From Pseudomonadota bacterium (lineage in GTDB: Bacteria > Pseudomonadota > Gammaproteobacteria > UBA11654), in contig JAPOHS010000018.1 of the NCBI GenBank assembly GCA_029979325.1, positions 1-18,495 of the forward strand: a stretch of 18,495 nt of DNA. Reading direction: 5' to 3'. Shown here one piece after another: positions 1 to 7,875 of this stretch (the stretch's first letter is position 1; each line of letters opens with the position of its first letter). Both the position numbers and the translations under genes were made by a program. The notes beneath the pieces were generated by a model, which saw nothing but the letters and a program-made list of their open reading frames with translations, had not been told where the DNA came from and did not search any database.

Positions 1-55
1 TTTACACGGTGAAAATGTACACAGTGTTCCGATTTACTTCATTTAGTACGAAGTA

Positions 56-688
56 TCAGTAATGAAGAGTAATGAAGAGGACTGTAGAGGACTGTTTAGA
101 CGGAAGCGCTTCCCACTGGACGGGATGCTCGCCAGCGCATCTTAGACCAGCGCATCTTAGACCAGCAGGAGTAATGGAGGCTGTGTAGATTTTAAGGTCT
201 GCTGTACTGTGAAGAATGCTCTTTAATGGTTTCCCCAAACCCGTTGAACCCTCACCTTTGAATGGTATCTGGTAGTGATGACCTTCAAATTGAAGTGGCT
301 CTTCTCTGGCAATTATTTTTCTTATGATGGATATATATTCTTTTGTCCTGGTCAGAGGTCTACCATATGCCTGCCCATACCAGCCTTCAACAACTTGGGG
401 TCCAGATGGTCCTAACCCCAGTAAGAACCTATTATCAGAAAGTGCATTTAATGAAATGGCGGTCATTGCAGTCATTGCCGGTGTTCTTGCCTGCATCTGC
501 ATGATTGCGGTTCCTACTTTTATCTTCGAGGTTTGAGCAAGCACATAAGATGCAACCGATACAGCATCAGAACCATAGGATTCTGCAGCCCATACCGAAT
601 CAAAGCCCATCTTTTCAGCAAATAGTATGTCATCCATAGGAATCTTGAGTTTTGATGGTGAGTAACCGAGTCCGATACCTAATTTCAT
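56..688 (-). CDS. LLM-class flavin/F420-type oxidoreductase, C-terminally truncated or disrupted
   Basis: The N-terminal half of a luciferase-like (bacterial luciferase/F420-dependent) TIM-barrel oxidoreductase. The start is the ATG at 688: the family-typical opening [13 protein letters not shown] follows it, an AAAGG-like ribosome site lies 8-9 bases upstream, and a TATAAT promoter element precedes that. Visible landmarks are [11 protein letters not shown] (residues 24-33), [12 protein letters not shown] (66-77), [16 protein letters not shown] (90-105) and [12 protein letters not shown] (145-156), all characteristic of LLM-class enzymes that reduce or oxidise substrates with FMN or F420. Resemblance runs to about SITPAG (171-176). 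After that the frame enters a 15-base tandem duplication that repeats GLRCA, then continues as low-similarity sequence to a stop at residue 211. Family members are usually about 330-350 residues, so roughly 130-150 C-terminal residues are missing. Whether this is true decay or an assembly error near a contig end cannot be decided here. Cofactor choice (F420 or FMN) is inferred from family only. Confidence 0.7.
   Translation of the reverse strand: MKLGIGLGYSPSKLKIPMDDILFAEKMGFDSVWAAESYGSDAVSVASYVLAQTSKIKVGTAIMQMQARTPAMTAMTAISLNALSDNRFLLGLGPSGPQVVEGWYGQAYGRPLTRTKEYISIIRKIIAREEPLQFEGHHYQIPFKGEGSTGLGKPLKSILHSTADLKIYTASITPAGLRCAGLRCAGEHPVQWEALPSKQSSTVLFITLHY
58..161. repeat. Cluster of three short exact tandem duplications
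   Basis: Three two-copy tandem repeats lie within about 100 bases: AGTAATGAAG at 58-67 and 68-77, AGAGGACTGT at 76-85 and 86-95, and CCAGCGCATCTTAGA at 132-146 and 147-161. Between them sits the 12-base perfect palindrome GGAAGCGCTTCC (102-113). The stretch from about 100 to 170 is visibly richer in G+C than the surrounding DNA. It coincides with the point where the LLM oxidoreductase loses its family similarity. The repeats may be slippage scars in a decaying gene, a remnant of a small inserted element, or an assembly artefact. Confidence 0.75.
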
Positions 689-722
689 TTTAAAAGCCTT
701 TTGTAAATTGGAAATTAGAATC

Positions 723-751
723 ATTATAGAATGAAGGGATGTGAATGCAAA
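723..751 (-). promoter_or_regulatory. Putative sigma70-type promoter for the LLM oxidoreductase
   Basis: On the minus strand a perfect TATAAT lies at 728-723, with TTTGCA (4 of 6 to the -35 consensus) at 751-746, spaced 17 bases. The expected transcription start near 716 would give a leader of about 28 bases before the ATG at 688. Seen by eye only. Confidence 0.45.
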
Positions 752-791
752 AGAATCGCTTCGAACTCTTTGAATTTTGATGAAATTTCTT

Positions 792-820
792 TTCAATATC
801 ATCTGACTGACCTGTAGAAT
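792..820 (+). promoter_or_regulatory. Weak candidate promoter for the propionyl-CoA operon
   Basis: TTCAAT (792-797), a 17-base spacer and TAGAAT (815-820, 5 of 6 to the -10 consensus) precede the GTG start at 855. The -35 match is poor (3 of 6). The 166-base divergent spacer (689-854) shows no cobalamin-riboswitch features, although the first enzyme of the operon needs B12. Confidence 0.28.
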
Positions 821-854
821 GATTTCCTAGCTTTGAATTAATAGATATCACTTA

Positions 855-2975
855 GTGTCAAAACTTAAAGAAAAATGGATAACAGCTGCCAAATCTGAAC
901 TGAAAACAGATGAAATTGAAAGTCTTGATTGGCATACACTAGAGGGCATAGACGTAAAACCGGTCTATTCTTCTGAGGATCTATTGGAATTAGAGCATCT
1001 ACATACGATGCCTGGAATAGAGCCATTTCTAAGAGGTCCAAGGGCCACAATGTATACCAAAAGACCCTGGACAGTCAGGCAATATTCTGGCTTTTCAACT
1101 GCTGAGGAATCAAATAAGTTTTATCGTGAAAATATAGCAGCGGGGCAAACTGGACTATCTGTAGCATTTGATTTGGCAACGCACAGAGGTTATGACTCAG
1201 ATCATCCGAGAGTCACTGGTGATGTCGGTAAAGCCGGTGTCGCAATTGATACTGTTGAAGACATGAAAATGTTATTCAACCAAATACCTCTAGAGAAAAT
1301 GTCTGTCTCAATGACCATGAATGGTGCCGTTATACCCATTATGGCAATGTTTGTCGTGGCTGCTGAGGAACAAGGTGTTGAGCAGTCAAGGCTCAAAGGT
1401 ACGTTACAGAATGATATTCTCAAAGAATTCATGGTCAGAAACACCTATATCTACCCTCCCAATCACTCAATGAGGATAGTTGCTGATATCATTGAGTATT
1501 GTTCTCACAATCTGCCTCAATTCAATACCGTTTCAATTTCTGGATATCACATGCTTGAAGCGGGTGCCACATGCACACAAGAACTTGCTTATACATTGGC
1601 AGATGGTTTGGAATATGTAAGATCTGCTATGAATAAAGGCCTAGATATCGATGACTTTGCCCCGAGATTATCATTCTTTTTTGGAATAGGAATGAACTTC
1701 TTTATGGAAATCGCAAAATTAAGGGCTGCGAGATTTCTATGGTCTGAAATGATAGAAAAAGAATTTTCTCCAAAAAATCCGAAGTCTTTGATGCTTAGAA
1801 CTCATTGCCAAACATCAGGCGTAAGTCTCACAAGTCAGGATCCATACAACAATATCGTCAGGACAACCATAGAGGCCATGGCAGCAGTTTTGGGTGGAAC
1901 ACAATCATTGCACACAAATTCATTTGATGAGGCATTGGCTTTACCAACACCTTTTTCAGCTCAAATTGCAAGAAACACTCAATTGATTCTAAGAGAAGAA
2001 TCTGGTTTGACAAAAGTGGTTGACCCGCTTGCTGGCTCTTACTATCTAGAAGCTCTTACTGGTTCGATGATCAATGAAACCAGAAAGCTCATACAAGAGG
2101 TTGAGGATCTTGGTGGAATGACAAAGGCAATTCAAGCAGGAGTTCCAAAATTAAGAATTGAAGAATCAGCAGCGATCAGGCAAGCAAGGGTAGATAAAAA
2201 AGAGGATGTCATTGTTGGTGTAAATGCTTATCAAAATACGGATCAAAAAGAAGTCGATATACTTTCAATAGATAATGAGGGTGTCAGAGATCAACAAATC
2301 AGTAAGCTTGAATCAATTAAAAAAGAAAGAAATGAAGAAGCGTGTCAAAATGCATTGGCTGAACTAGAAAAATGTGCAGCTGATGATGGTAACTTAATGG
2401 CATTTGCAATTGAAGCAGCCAAACATCGAGCAACGGTTGGCGAGATCTCAATGGCAATGGAGAATGTCTTTGGAAGACATCAGGCAGTCTCTCAATCTAT
2501 TAGTGGCGTTTACCGAAAAGAGTATGAGGGCGATGAAGATTTTATGAATGTTGAAGATAAGGTTAATGAATTTGAAAAGTCTCATGGTAGAAGACCTAGA
2601 ATTTTAGTGGTCAAATTAGGTCAGGATGGACATGATCGAGGTGCGAAAGTAATTGCTACGGCCTTTGCAGATATGGGGTTTGATGTAGATATCGGCCCAC
2701 TTTTTCAGACGCCTGAGGAAGCCGCAAGAGATGCGATTGAAAATGATGTTCACATCATTGGAGTATCCACACAAGCTGCTGGACATAAAACATTGGTTCC
2801 AATACTCATGAATTCTCTTGCAGAACAAGGTTCAGAAAATATACTGGTCGTTTGTGGCGGAATCATTCCTGAACAAGACATAAAAGCACTTAAAGATTGC
2901 GGTGTATCTGCAGTATTTGGTCCAGGAACTAATATCACAAAAGCAGCATTAAATGTAATAGAAATGATTCTCTAA
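855..2975 (+). CDS. scpA: Methylmalonyl-CoA mutase, single-chain with fused B12-binding domain
   Basis: Interconverts (R)-methylmalonyl-CoA and succinyl-CoA using adenosylcobalamin, the last step of propionyl-CoA assimilation. At 706 residues it is the length of the catalytic large-subunit type. The N-terminal two thirds form the substrate-binding TIM barrel, opening with [19 protein letters not shown] (68-86), and the C-terminal roughly 130 residues are the cobalamin-binding domain. By alignment with the Propionibacterium enzyme, Tyr77, Arg195 and His232 match the active-site Tyr89, Arg207 and His244. His593 in GQDGHDRG is the lower axial cobalt ligand of the DxHxxG motif. All are intact, so the enzyme should be active. 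The start is GTG at 855 with only a weak ribosome-binding site. It is the first gene of a five-gene operon; the next gene starts 5 bases after its stop. Equivalent to mutA/mcm or E. coli scpA (sbm) in naming. Confidence 0.96.
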   Translation: MSKLKEKWITAAKSELKTDEIESLDWHTLEGIDVKPVYSSEDLLELEHLHTMPGIEPFLRGPRATMYTKRPWTVRQYSGFSTAEESNKFYRENIAAGQTGLSVAFDLATHRGYDSDHPRVTGDVGKAGVAIDTVEDMKMLFNQIPLEKMSVSMTMNGAVIPIMAMFVVAAEEQGVEQSRLKGTLQNDILKEFMVRNTYIYPPNHSMRIVADIIEYCSHNLPQFNTVSISGYHMLEAGATCTQELAYTLADGLEYVRSAMNKGLDIDDFAPRLSFFFGIGMNFFMEIAKLRAARFLWSEMIEKEFSPKNPKSLMLRTHCQTSGVSLTSQDPYNNIVRTTIEAMAAVLGGTQSLHTNSFDEALALPTPFSAQIARNTQLILREESGLTKVVDPLAGSYYLEALTGSMINETRKLIQEVEDLGGMTKAIQAGVPKLRIEESAAIRQARVDKKEDVIVGVNAYQNTDQKEVDILSIDNEGVRDQQISKLESIKKERNEEACQNALAELEKCAADDGNLMAFAIEAAKHRATVGEISMAMENVFGRHQAVSQSISGVYRKEYEGDEDFMNVEDKVNEFEKSHGRRPRILVVKLGQDGHDRGAKVIATAFADMGFDVDIGPLFQTPEEAARDAIENDVHIIGVSTQAAGHKTLVPILMNSLAEQGSENILVVCGGIIPEQDIKALKDCGVSAVFGPGTNITKAALNVIEMIL

Positions 2976-2980
2976 AGAGC

Positions 2981-4513
2981 ATGAAAGAAAACATAAAAGA
3001 ATTGGAAAAAAGGAAGGCTGCTGCCAAATTAGGTGGCGGAGAAGAGCGGATTAAAAAACAGCATGCCAAAGGCAAACTGACTGCTAGGGAGCGACTAGAG
3101 ATCCTTCTTGATGATGGATCTTTTCAAGAGTTGGATATGTTTGTTGAACACAGGGCCGTTGACTTTGATATGGATAAACAAAAGATTCCTGGTGATGGCG
3201 TGGTCACAGGTTACGGCAAAATCAATGGCAAACTGGTTTATGTTTTTAGCCAAGATTTCACTGTATTCGGTGGATCACTTTCAGAAACACATGCCGAGAA
3301 AATATGCAAAGTTATGGATCATGCGGTGAGAAACGGAGCACCTCTGATTGGTTTGAATGACTCAGGGGGAGCCAGAATTCAAGAAGGTGTCGTTTCACTC
3401 GGTGGTTATGCAGAAGTCTTTAAAAGAAATGTACTTGCATCTGGTGTTGTTCCACAAATATCACTTGTCATGGGTCCATGTGCTGGTGGAGCAGTATATT
3501 CTCCTGCTATGACTGACTTCATTTTTATGGTGGAGGATAGCTCATATATGTTTGTAACAGGTCCTGATGTAGTAAAAACAGTCACTCATGAGGAGGTTAC
3601 AGCAGAGGAATTGGGTGGAGCATCCACTCACAGTCAAAAATCTGGTGTTGCTGACTTAACATTTGAAAATGATACTGATGCCCTTCTGATGACCAGGGAG
3701 TTCATGGGTTATCTTCCACAAAGTAATCAAGAGCATCCTGAGATTGTTGATTGCAAAGACTCTATCGACCGAGAGGAGCCAGCACTTGATACTTTGGTCC
3801 CACAAGATCCTTCAAAACCCTATGATATAAAGGAAGTCATTCATAAAGTGGCTGACGATGGTGAATTCTTCGAACTTCAACCAAAATATGCACAAAACAT
3901 CGTCACAGGATTTATTCGACTTAATGGATCAAGCATTGGTGTGGTTGCCAATCAACCGATGGTTCTGGCTGGCTGTCTTGATATTAATTCCTCAATCAAG
4001 GCCGCTCGTTTTGTTAGGTTCTGCGATGCATTTAATATCCCCATCTTAACGCTTGTTGATGTTCCAGGTTTCATGCCAGGCACATCCCAAGAATATGGAG
4101 GAATCATTAAGCACGGTGCAAAGCTTCTGTTTGCCTATGCCGAAGCAACTGTTCCAAAAGTCACTATGATTACCAGAAAAGCTTATGGTGGAGCTTATGA
4201 TGTGATGAGCTCAAAACACATCAGGGGCGACATAAATTTTGCTTGGCCATCTGCTGAAATAGCTGTGATGGGACCAAAAGGTGCTGTTGAAATTATCTTC
4301 AGACAAGATATTGGTGATGATGAGAAGATAGAAAAAAGAACTCAAGAATATACTGAAAAGTTTGCCAATCCTTTCATCGCTGCGAGTCGTGGATATATCG
4401 ATGATGTAATCATGCCTCATAATTCCAGAAAAAAACTGATTGAATCATTTGAGATGCTTAAAAATAAGCAACAAGAAAACCCCTGGCGTAAACACGACAA
4501 CATCCCACTCTAG
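2981..4513 (+). CDS. pccB: Propionyl-CoA carboxylase beta (carboxyltransferase) subunit
   Basis: The carboxyltransferase half of a biotin-dependent acyl-CoA carboxylase, moving the carboxyl group from biotin to propionyl-CoA to make methylmalonyl-CoA. At 510 residues it is full length for PccB/AccD5-type proteins, with the tandem crotonase-fold N and C halves. Visible motifs include the oxyanion-hole glycines of [12 protein letters not shown] (from residue 164), [15 protein letters not shown] in the N half, and [15 protein letters not shown] (from 360) followed by [13 protein letters not shown] in the C half. Asp407 in the GGAYDVM stretch is the residue that in studied carboxylases helps set propionyl- over acetyl-CoA preference, which supports the propionyl assignment. 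The operon setting with mutase and epimerase supports it further. Methylcrotonyl-CoA carboxylase is less likely because no leucine-degradation genes adjoin. The ATG follows the mutase stop by 5 bases. Confidence 0.95.
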   Translation: MKENIKELEKRKAAAKLGGGEERIKKQHAKGKLTARERLEILLDDGSFQELDMFVEHRAVDFDMDKQKIPGDGVVTGYGKINGKLVYVFSQDFTVFGGSLSETHAEKICKVMDHAVRNGAPLIGLNDSGGARIQEGVVSLGGYAEVFKRNVLASGVVPQISLVMGPCAGGAVYSPAMTDFIFMVEDSSYMFVTGPDVVKTVTHEEVTAEELGGASTHSQKSGVADLTFENDTDALLMTREFMGYLPQSNQEHPEIVDCKDSIDREEPALDTLVPQDPSKPYDIKEVIHKVADDGEFFELQPKYAQNIVTGFIRLNGSSIGVVANQPMVLAGCLDINSSIKAARFVRFCDAFNIPILTLVDVPGFMPGTSQEYGGIIKHGAKLLFAYAEATVPKVTMITRKAYGGAYDVMSSKHIRGDINFAWPSAEIAVMGPKGAVEIIFRQDIGDDEKIEKRTQEYTEKFANPFIAASRGYIDDVIMPHNSRKKLIESFEMLKNKQQENPWRKHDNIPL

Positions 4514-4521
4514 GAACAAAT

Positions 4522-6486
4522 ATGTTTAAGAAAATCTTGATCGCAAATCGCGGAGAAATAGCTTGTAGAGTCATTCAGACCTGTAAAAAAATGGGCATTA
4601 AAACCGTGGCAATCTATTCAGATGCAGACGAAAACGCTTTGCATGCTGATCTCGCTGATGAAGCCATTTCCATTGGTGGATCAAGCTCTGCAGAGAGCTA
4701 TCTTGTAATAGAAAAGATCATTGATGCTTGCAAAAAAACCAAAGCTGAAGCAGTTCACCCAGGTTATGGCTTTCTTTCTGAAAATGAAGAATTTGCTAAA
4801 GCACTCGAAGAAAGCGGCATTGCTTTTATAGGACCCAATCACAAAGCAATTGTGAGCATGGGAGATAAAATTGAGTCAAAAAAGATTGCTGAAGAAGCAA
4901 GTGTCAATGTCATTCCTGGTTATACGAAAGCAATAAAAGATGAAAAAGAGGCTGTCAAAATTGCAAAAGAAATTGGCTACCCAGTGATGCTGAAAGCAAG
5001 TGCTGGTGGAGGCGGAAAAGGAATGAGGGTCGTCAATAATGATGATGAATGCATTGATGGCTTTCAAAGGGCAAAGAATGAGAGTAAGGCCAGCTTCGGA
5101 GACGACAGAATTTTTGCAGAAAAATTCATCACGGAACCACATCACATAGAGATTCAAATCCTTGCTGATAAAAAGGGAAATGCTGTCTTCTTAGGTGAGC
5201 GAGAATGCTCAATTCAGAGGAGACATCAGAAAGTGGTTGAAGAAGCGCCCTCCCCATTTATCAATGATCAAACCAGACAAGAGATGGGTGCACAAGCCAT
5301 AGCGCTTGCAAAAGCAGTGGATTATGAGTCTGCCGGTACCGTTGAGTTTATTGTTGATAAGAATCAGAATTTTTATTTCCTAGAAATGAATACCAGATTA
5401 CAAGTTGAGCACCCTGTAACTGAAATGGTAACTGGCATTGATTTGGTAGAACAAATGATCAAGGTGGCTTATGGGGAAGAGCTTGATATTAAACAAAATG
5501 ACATAAAAACAAACGGGTGGGCGATAGAATCGAGAGTATATGCTGAAGATCCATATCGTGAGTTTATGCCCTCCATTGGAAGATTATCAAAATATCTAAC
5601 GCCAGAGCATTCAGACAATGTCAGAGTTGATACAGGCATTCGAGAAGGCAGTGAAGTCTCTATGTTTTATGATCCGATGATTGCAAAATTGATTACTCAT
5701 GGTGAAAACAGAGATGAGGCAATTGAAAATATGATGAATGCAATAGATCAGTATGTCATTGATGGCTTGTCTCATAATCTCAATTTCCTCAGCTCAATTA
5801 TGCACAATAAAACTTTTCAATCTGGATACACAACCACAGATTTTATTGAGCAGGAATACTCTGAAGGCTTCAAAGGCGAATTGATCACCGAGGAAGAATT
5901 TGAAATTTTTGCATCAATATTGGGCGCTTGCCATCTTTCAGATCAAATGAAGCTTAATGATCTTCATGTGAATGAGAAAAAATATATTGTGAGCTTTGAG
6001 GAGCAGAATGTTGAAATCGTCATAAAAAAAGATGGAGATAATTTTGTAACTGACGTGAACAACAATGAATACCATTTATCTCTCAATTCACAATCCAATG
6101 ATCCAAGAATTACATGCTTGGTTAATGGAAAAAATATGGTTGTTCAAGTCAGAAGGAAAAAACCCAGATATCAGCTGATTCACAAGGGGAAAATTGCAAT
6201 CGCATTGATATCAGAAAAAAGGGTCGCAGAACTCAACGAGTTAATGCCGGAAAAAATACCTCAAGACATGTCGAAGTTTTTACTCTCTCCCATGCCAGGA
6301 TTATTAATCAAAGTATGTGTAGAAGAAGGACAAGAAGTCAAAGCAGGTGAAGAACTTGCTGTTGTAGAAGCCATGAAAATGGAGAACAGTCTCAGAGCAT
6401 CAAAAGATCTAAAAATTAAATCGATATTGGGATCAGAAGGAGATAATCTATCAGTGGACCAAAAAATCCTGGAGTTTGAGGACTAA
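4522..6486 (+). CDS. pccA: Propionyl-CoA carboxylase alpha subunit (biotin carboxylase and biotin carrier)
   Basis: Carboxylates its own biotin with ATP and bicarbonate and hands it to the beta subunit encoded just upstream. The 654 residues contain, in order: the biotin carboxylase N domain (KILIANRGEIACRV at 4-17), the ATP-grasp domain with its glycine-rich loop (G162-G167 in SAGGGGKGM) and the catalytic strand EMNTRLQVEHPVTE (288-301), the biotin carboxylase C-terminal domain, a linker/BT region (about 450-570), and a C-terminal biotinyl domain. The biotin-accepting lysine is Lys619 in VVEAMKMENS, 35 residues from the C terminus, the classical position. The architecture fits acyl-CoA carboxylase alpha chains of the PCC/MCC/AccA3 group; neighbours favour propionyl-CoA. 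The ATG lies 8 bases after the pccB stop with an AGGAAC ribosome site. Confidence 0.95.
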   Translation: MFKKILIANRGEIACRVIQTCKKMGIKTVAIYSDADENALHADLADEAISIGGSSSAESYLVIEKIIDACKKTKAEAVHPGYGFLSENEEFAKALEESGIAFIGPNHKAIVSMGDKIESKKIAEEASVNVIPGYTKAIKDEKEAVKIAKEIGYPVMLKASAGGGGKGMRVVNNDDECIDGFQRAKNESKASFGDDRIFAEKFITEPHHIEIQILADKKGNAVFLGERECSIQRRHQKVVEEAPSPFINDQTRQEMGAQAIALAKAVDYESAGTVEFIVDKNQNFYFLEMNTRLQVEHPVTEMVTGIDLVEQMIKVAYGEELDIKQNDIKTNGWAIESRVYAEDPYREFMPSIGRLSKYLTPEHSDNVRVDTGIREGSEVSMFYDPMIAKLITHGENRDEAIENMMNAIDQYVIDGLSHNLNFLSSIMHNKTFQSGYTTTDFIEQEYSEGFKGELITEEEFEIFASILGACHLSDQMKLNDLHVNEKKYIVSFEEQNVEIVIKKDGDNFVTDVNNNEYHLSLNSQSNDPRITCLVNGKNMVVQVRRKKPRYQLIHKGKIAIALISEKRVAELNELMPEKIPQDMSKFLLSPMPGLLIKVCVEEGQEVKAGEELAVVEAMKMENSLRASKDLKIKSILGSEGDNLSVDQKILEFED

Positions 6487-6493
6487 CTTGATA

Positions 6494-7474
6494 ATGAATT
6501 CAATCGGTGAGCTGCTTTCGCAAGTAAAAAAGGGTGACAGGAAATCAATTGCGAAAGCCATAACGCTTGTCGAATCAAAAAAACCTCAAGATCGAGCGCT
6601 AGCAGATGATCTACTGAACTCTCTACCAAAACCAAGTGAAAATACTCTTAGAATTGGAATCTCAGGTCCGCCAGGAGTCGGTAAATCAACCTTTATTGAA
6701 GCCATTGGTCAAAAAATCATTGAAGATAATAACCGATTAGCAATTCTAGCGGTCGATCCAAGCTCAACAATCACCGGAGGTTCAATTCTTGGCGACAAGA
6801 CAAGAATGGATATCCTAAGTAAAAGCGATGAAACATTCATTCGCCCTTCCCCATCAAGTGGAAATCTTGGGGGTGTAGGGCATGCAACGAAAGATTCAAT
6901 TCAGATCCTCGAGGCAGCTGGATTTTCTGTCATTCTGATTGAAACATTGGGTGTTGGGCAAGCAGAAACAGAGGTGCTTGAAATGACCGATATCTATTTG
7001 GTGCTTCTAAGTCCAGGTGGTGGTGATGAGCTCCAAGGAATAAAAAGGGGCATCATAGAGCTTGCAGATATTCTCATTGTCAATAAAGCAGACGGTAACC
7101 TAGAAGCCACAGCGAAAAGCACTGTACTTGATTATAAGAATGCAATGAAGCTTCAAAAAGCAAGGCATGAAAATTGGTCAGTTCCAGTGCTATCAATTTC
7201 TGCACTCAAATCAGAAGGCATCGACGAAGTATGGGAAGAGATTTTAAAGCTAAAGAGTCATTTACATTCGAGTGATATTTTCAGTGAAAATAGATCATCA
7301 CAAGATGAAAAATGGCAGAAAAAGAAAAAGAAAAATCTCATCATCTCCATGATGGAATCTGAGGATGAAATTCTAGAGAAGATTGAACAGAACATCATAG
7401 AGACCGATAAACAATTACTGAAAAAATTTACCAATTGGATAAAATCTATTTTCAAATCAAGGAATTCACAATGA
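6494..7474 (+). CDS. meaB: Methylmalonyl-CoA mutase-associated GTPase chaperone (MeaB/ArgK family)
   Basis: A P-loop G protein (SIMIBI class) that guards methylmalonyl-CoA mutase: it gates adenosylcobalamin loading and ejects inactivated cofactor on GTP hydrolysis. Numbered from the ATG at 6494 (326 residues): Walker A GPPGVGKS at 58-65, DPSS at 88-91, the switch-region ETLGVGQAE at 150-158 and the guanine-specificity motif NKAD at 197-200. The helical N terminus (VKKGDRKSIAKAITLVES) is typical. The start is uncertain: TTG at 6476 overlaps the pccA end, TTG at 6488 is best spaced from a GAGG ribosome site at 6478-6481, and ATG at 6494 is the conventional choice. The lysine-rich C-terminal tail (around KKKKKN and WIKSIFKSRNSQ) is less conserved. 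The stop overlaps the next start as ATGA. Confidence 0.93.
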   Translation: MNSIGELLSQVKKGDRKSIAKAITLVESKKPQDRALADDLLNSLPKPSENTLRIGISGPPGVGKSTFIEAIGQKIIEDNNRLAILAVDPSSTITGGSILGDKTRMDILSKSDETFIRPSPSSGNLGGVGHATKDSIQILEAAGFSVILIETLGVGQAETEVLEMTDIYLVLLSPGGGDELQGIKRGIIELADILIVNKADGNLEATAKSTVLDYKNAMKLQKARHENWSVPVLSISALKSEGIDEVWEEILKLKSHLHSSDIFSENRSSQDEKWQKKKKKNLIISMMESEDEILEKIEQNIIETDKQLLKKFTNWIKSIFKSRNSQ

Positions 7475-7875
7475 TTGGAAAACTGAACCACATTGCCATA
7501 GCTGTCCCAGATCTCACCTCTGCAAGCGAAATATATAAAAACATTCTTGGAGCGAATGTTTCTGACCCTGTTCCAATGCCAGACCATGGTGTCACCACTG
7601 TTTTTGTTGAGCTTCCAAATACAAAAATCGAGTTACTTGAACCTCTAGGCGATGACTCCCCAATCCAAAATTATCTTTTAAAAAATCCAAAAGGTGGAAT
7701 GCATCACATCTGCTATGAGGTTGATGATATATATGCATCAAGGGATAAGCTGATTCAAGATGGTGCAACCATATTGGGAAGCGGAGAGCCCACCATCGGT
7801 GCACACAATAAACCCGTTCTCTTCCTCCACCCAAAAGATTTTTGCGGAACGTTGATTGAAATAGAACAGAAGTAA
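7471..7875 (+). CDS. mce: Methylmalonyl-CoA epimerase (glyoxalase/VOC fold)
   Basis: Converts the (S)-methylmalonyl-CoA released by propionyl-CoA carboxylase into the (R) isomer needed by the mutase, linking the two flanking activities of the operon. The 134-residue protein has two VOC beta-alpha-beta-beta-beta repeats. Likely metal ligands are His7 (LNHIAIAV), Glu54 (KIELLEP, where Gln is found in the Propionibacterium enzyme), His79 or His78 (GGMHHICYEV) and Glu130 (GTLIEIEQ). The start is ATG 7471, inside the ATGA overlap with meaB and 7 bases after a good AAGGA ribosome site (7459-7463); the family opening GKLNHIAIAVPDL follows directly. The in-frame TTG at 7435 would add an unsupported 12 residues. 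The stop codon abuts the stop of the convergent downstream gene with no spacer. Confidence 0.95.
   Translation: MIGKLNHIAIAVPDLTSASEIYKNILGANVSDPVPMPDHGVTTVFVELPNTKIELLEPLGDDSPIQNYLLKNPKGGMHHICYEVDDIYASRDKLIQDGATILGSGEPTIGAHNKPVLFLHPKDFCGTLIEIEQK

Noticed and set aside
102..113. GGAAGCGCTTCC palindrome as an operator or recombination site
   Set aside because: Single copy inside a disturbed, repeat-rich stretch that may be an artefact; no promoter or element boundary to tie it to.
324..536. Plus-strand open frame opposite the LLM gene
   Set aside because: The opposite strand encodes conserved LLM motifs across this stretch; the frame has no recognisable features.
689..802. N-terminal extension of the LLM oxidoreductase starting at 802
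   Set aside because: The 38 extra residues have no family similarity and overlap a TATAAT promoter element; the ATG at 688 gives the conserved opening and has a ribosome site.
689..854. Cobalamin riboswitch ahead of the B12-dependent mutase
   Set aside because: The 166-base spacer is too short for a full riboswitch plus promoter, and no B12-box-like sequence was seen.
4876..5157. Antisense open frame within pccA
   Set aside because: Lies wholly opposite a clearly conserved biotin carboxylase domain; no ribosome site or recognisable protein, so it is a shadow frame.
7435..7470. TTG start for the epimerase inside meaB
   Set aside because: ATG 7471 has a well-spaced AAGGA site, the ATGA coupling and the conserved N terminus.
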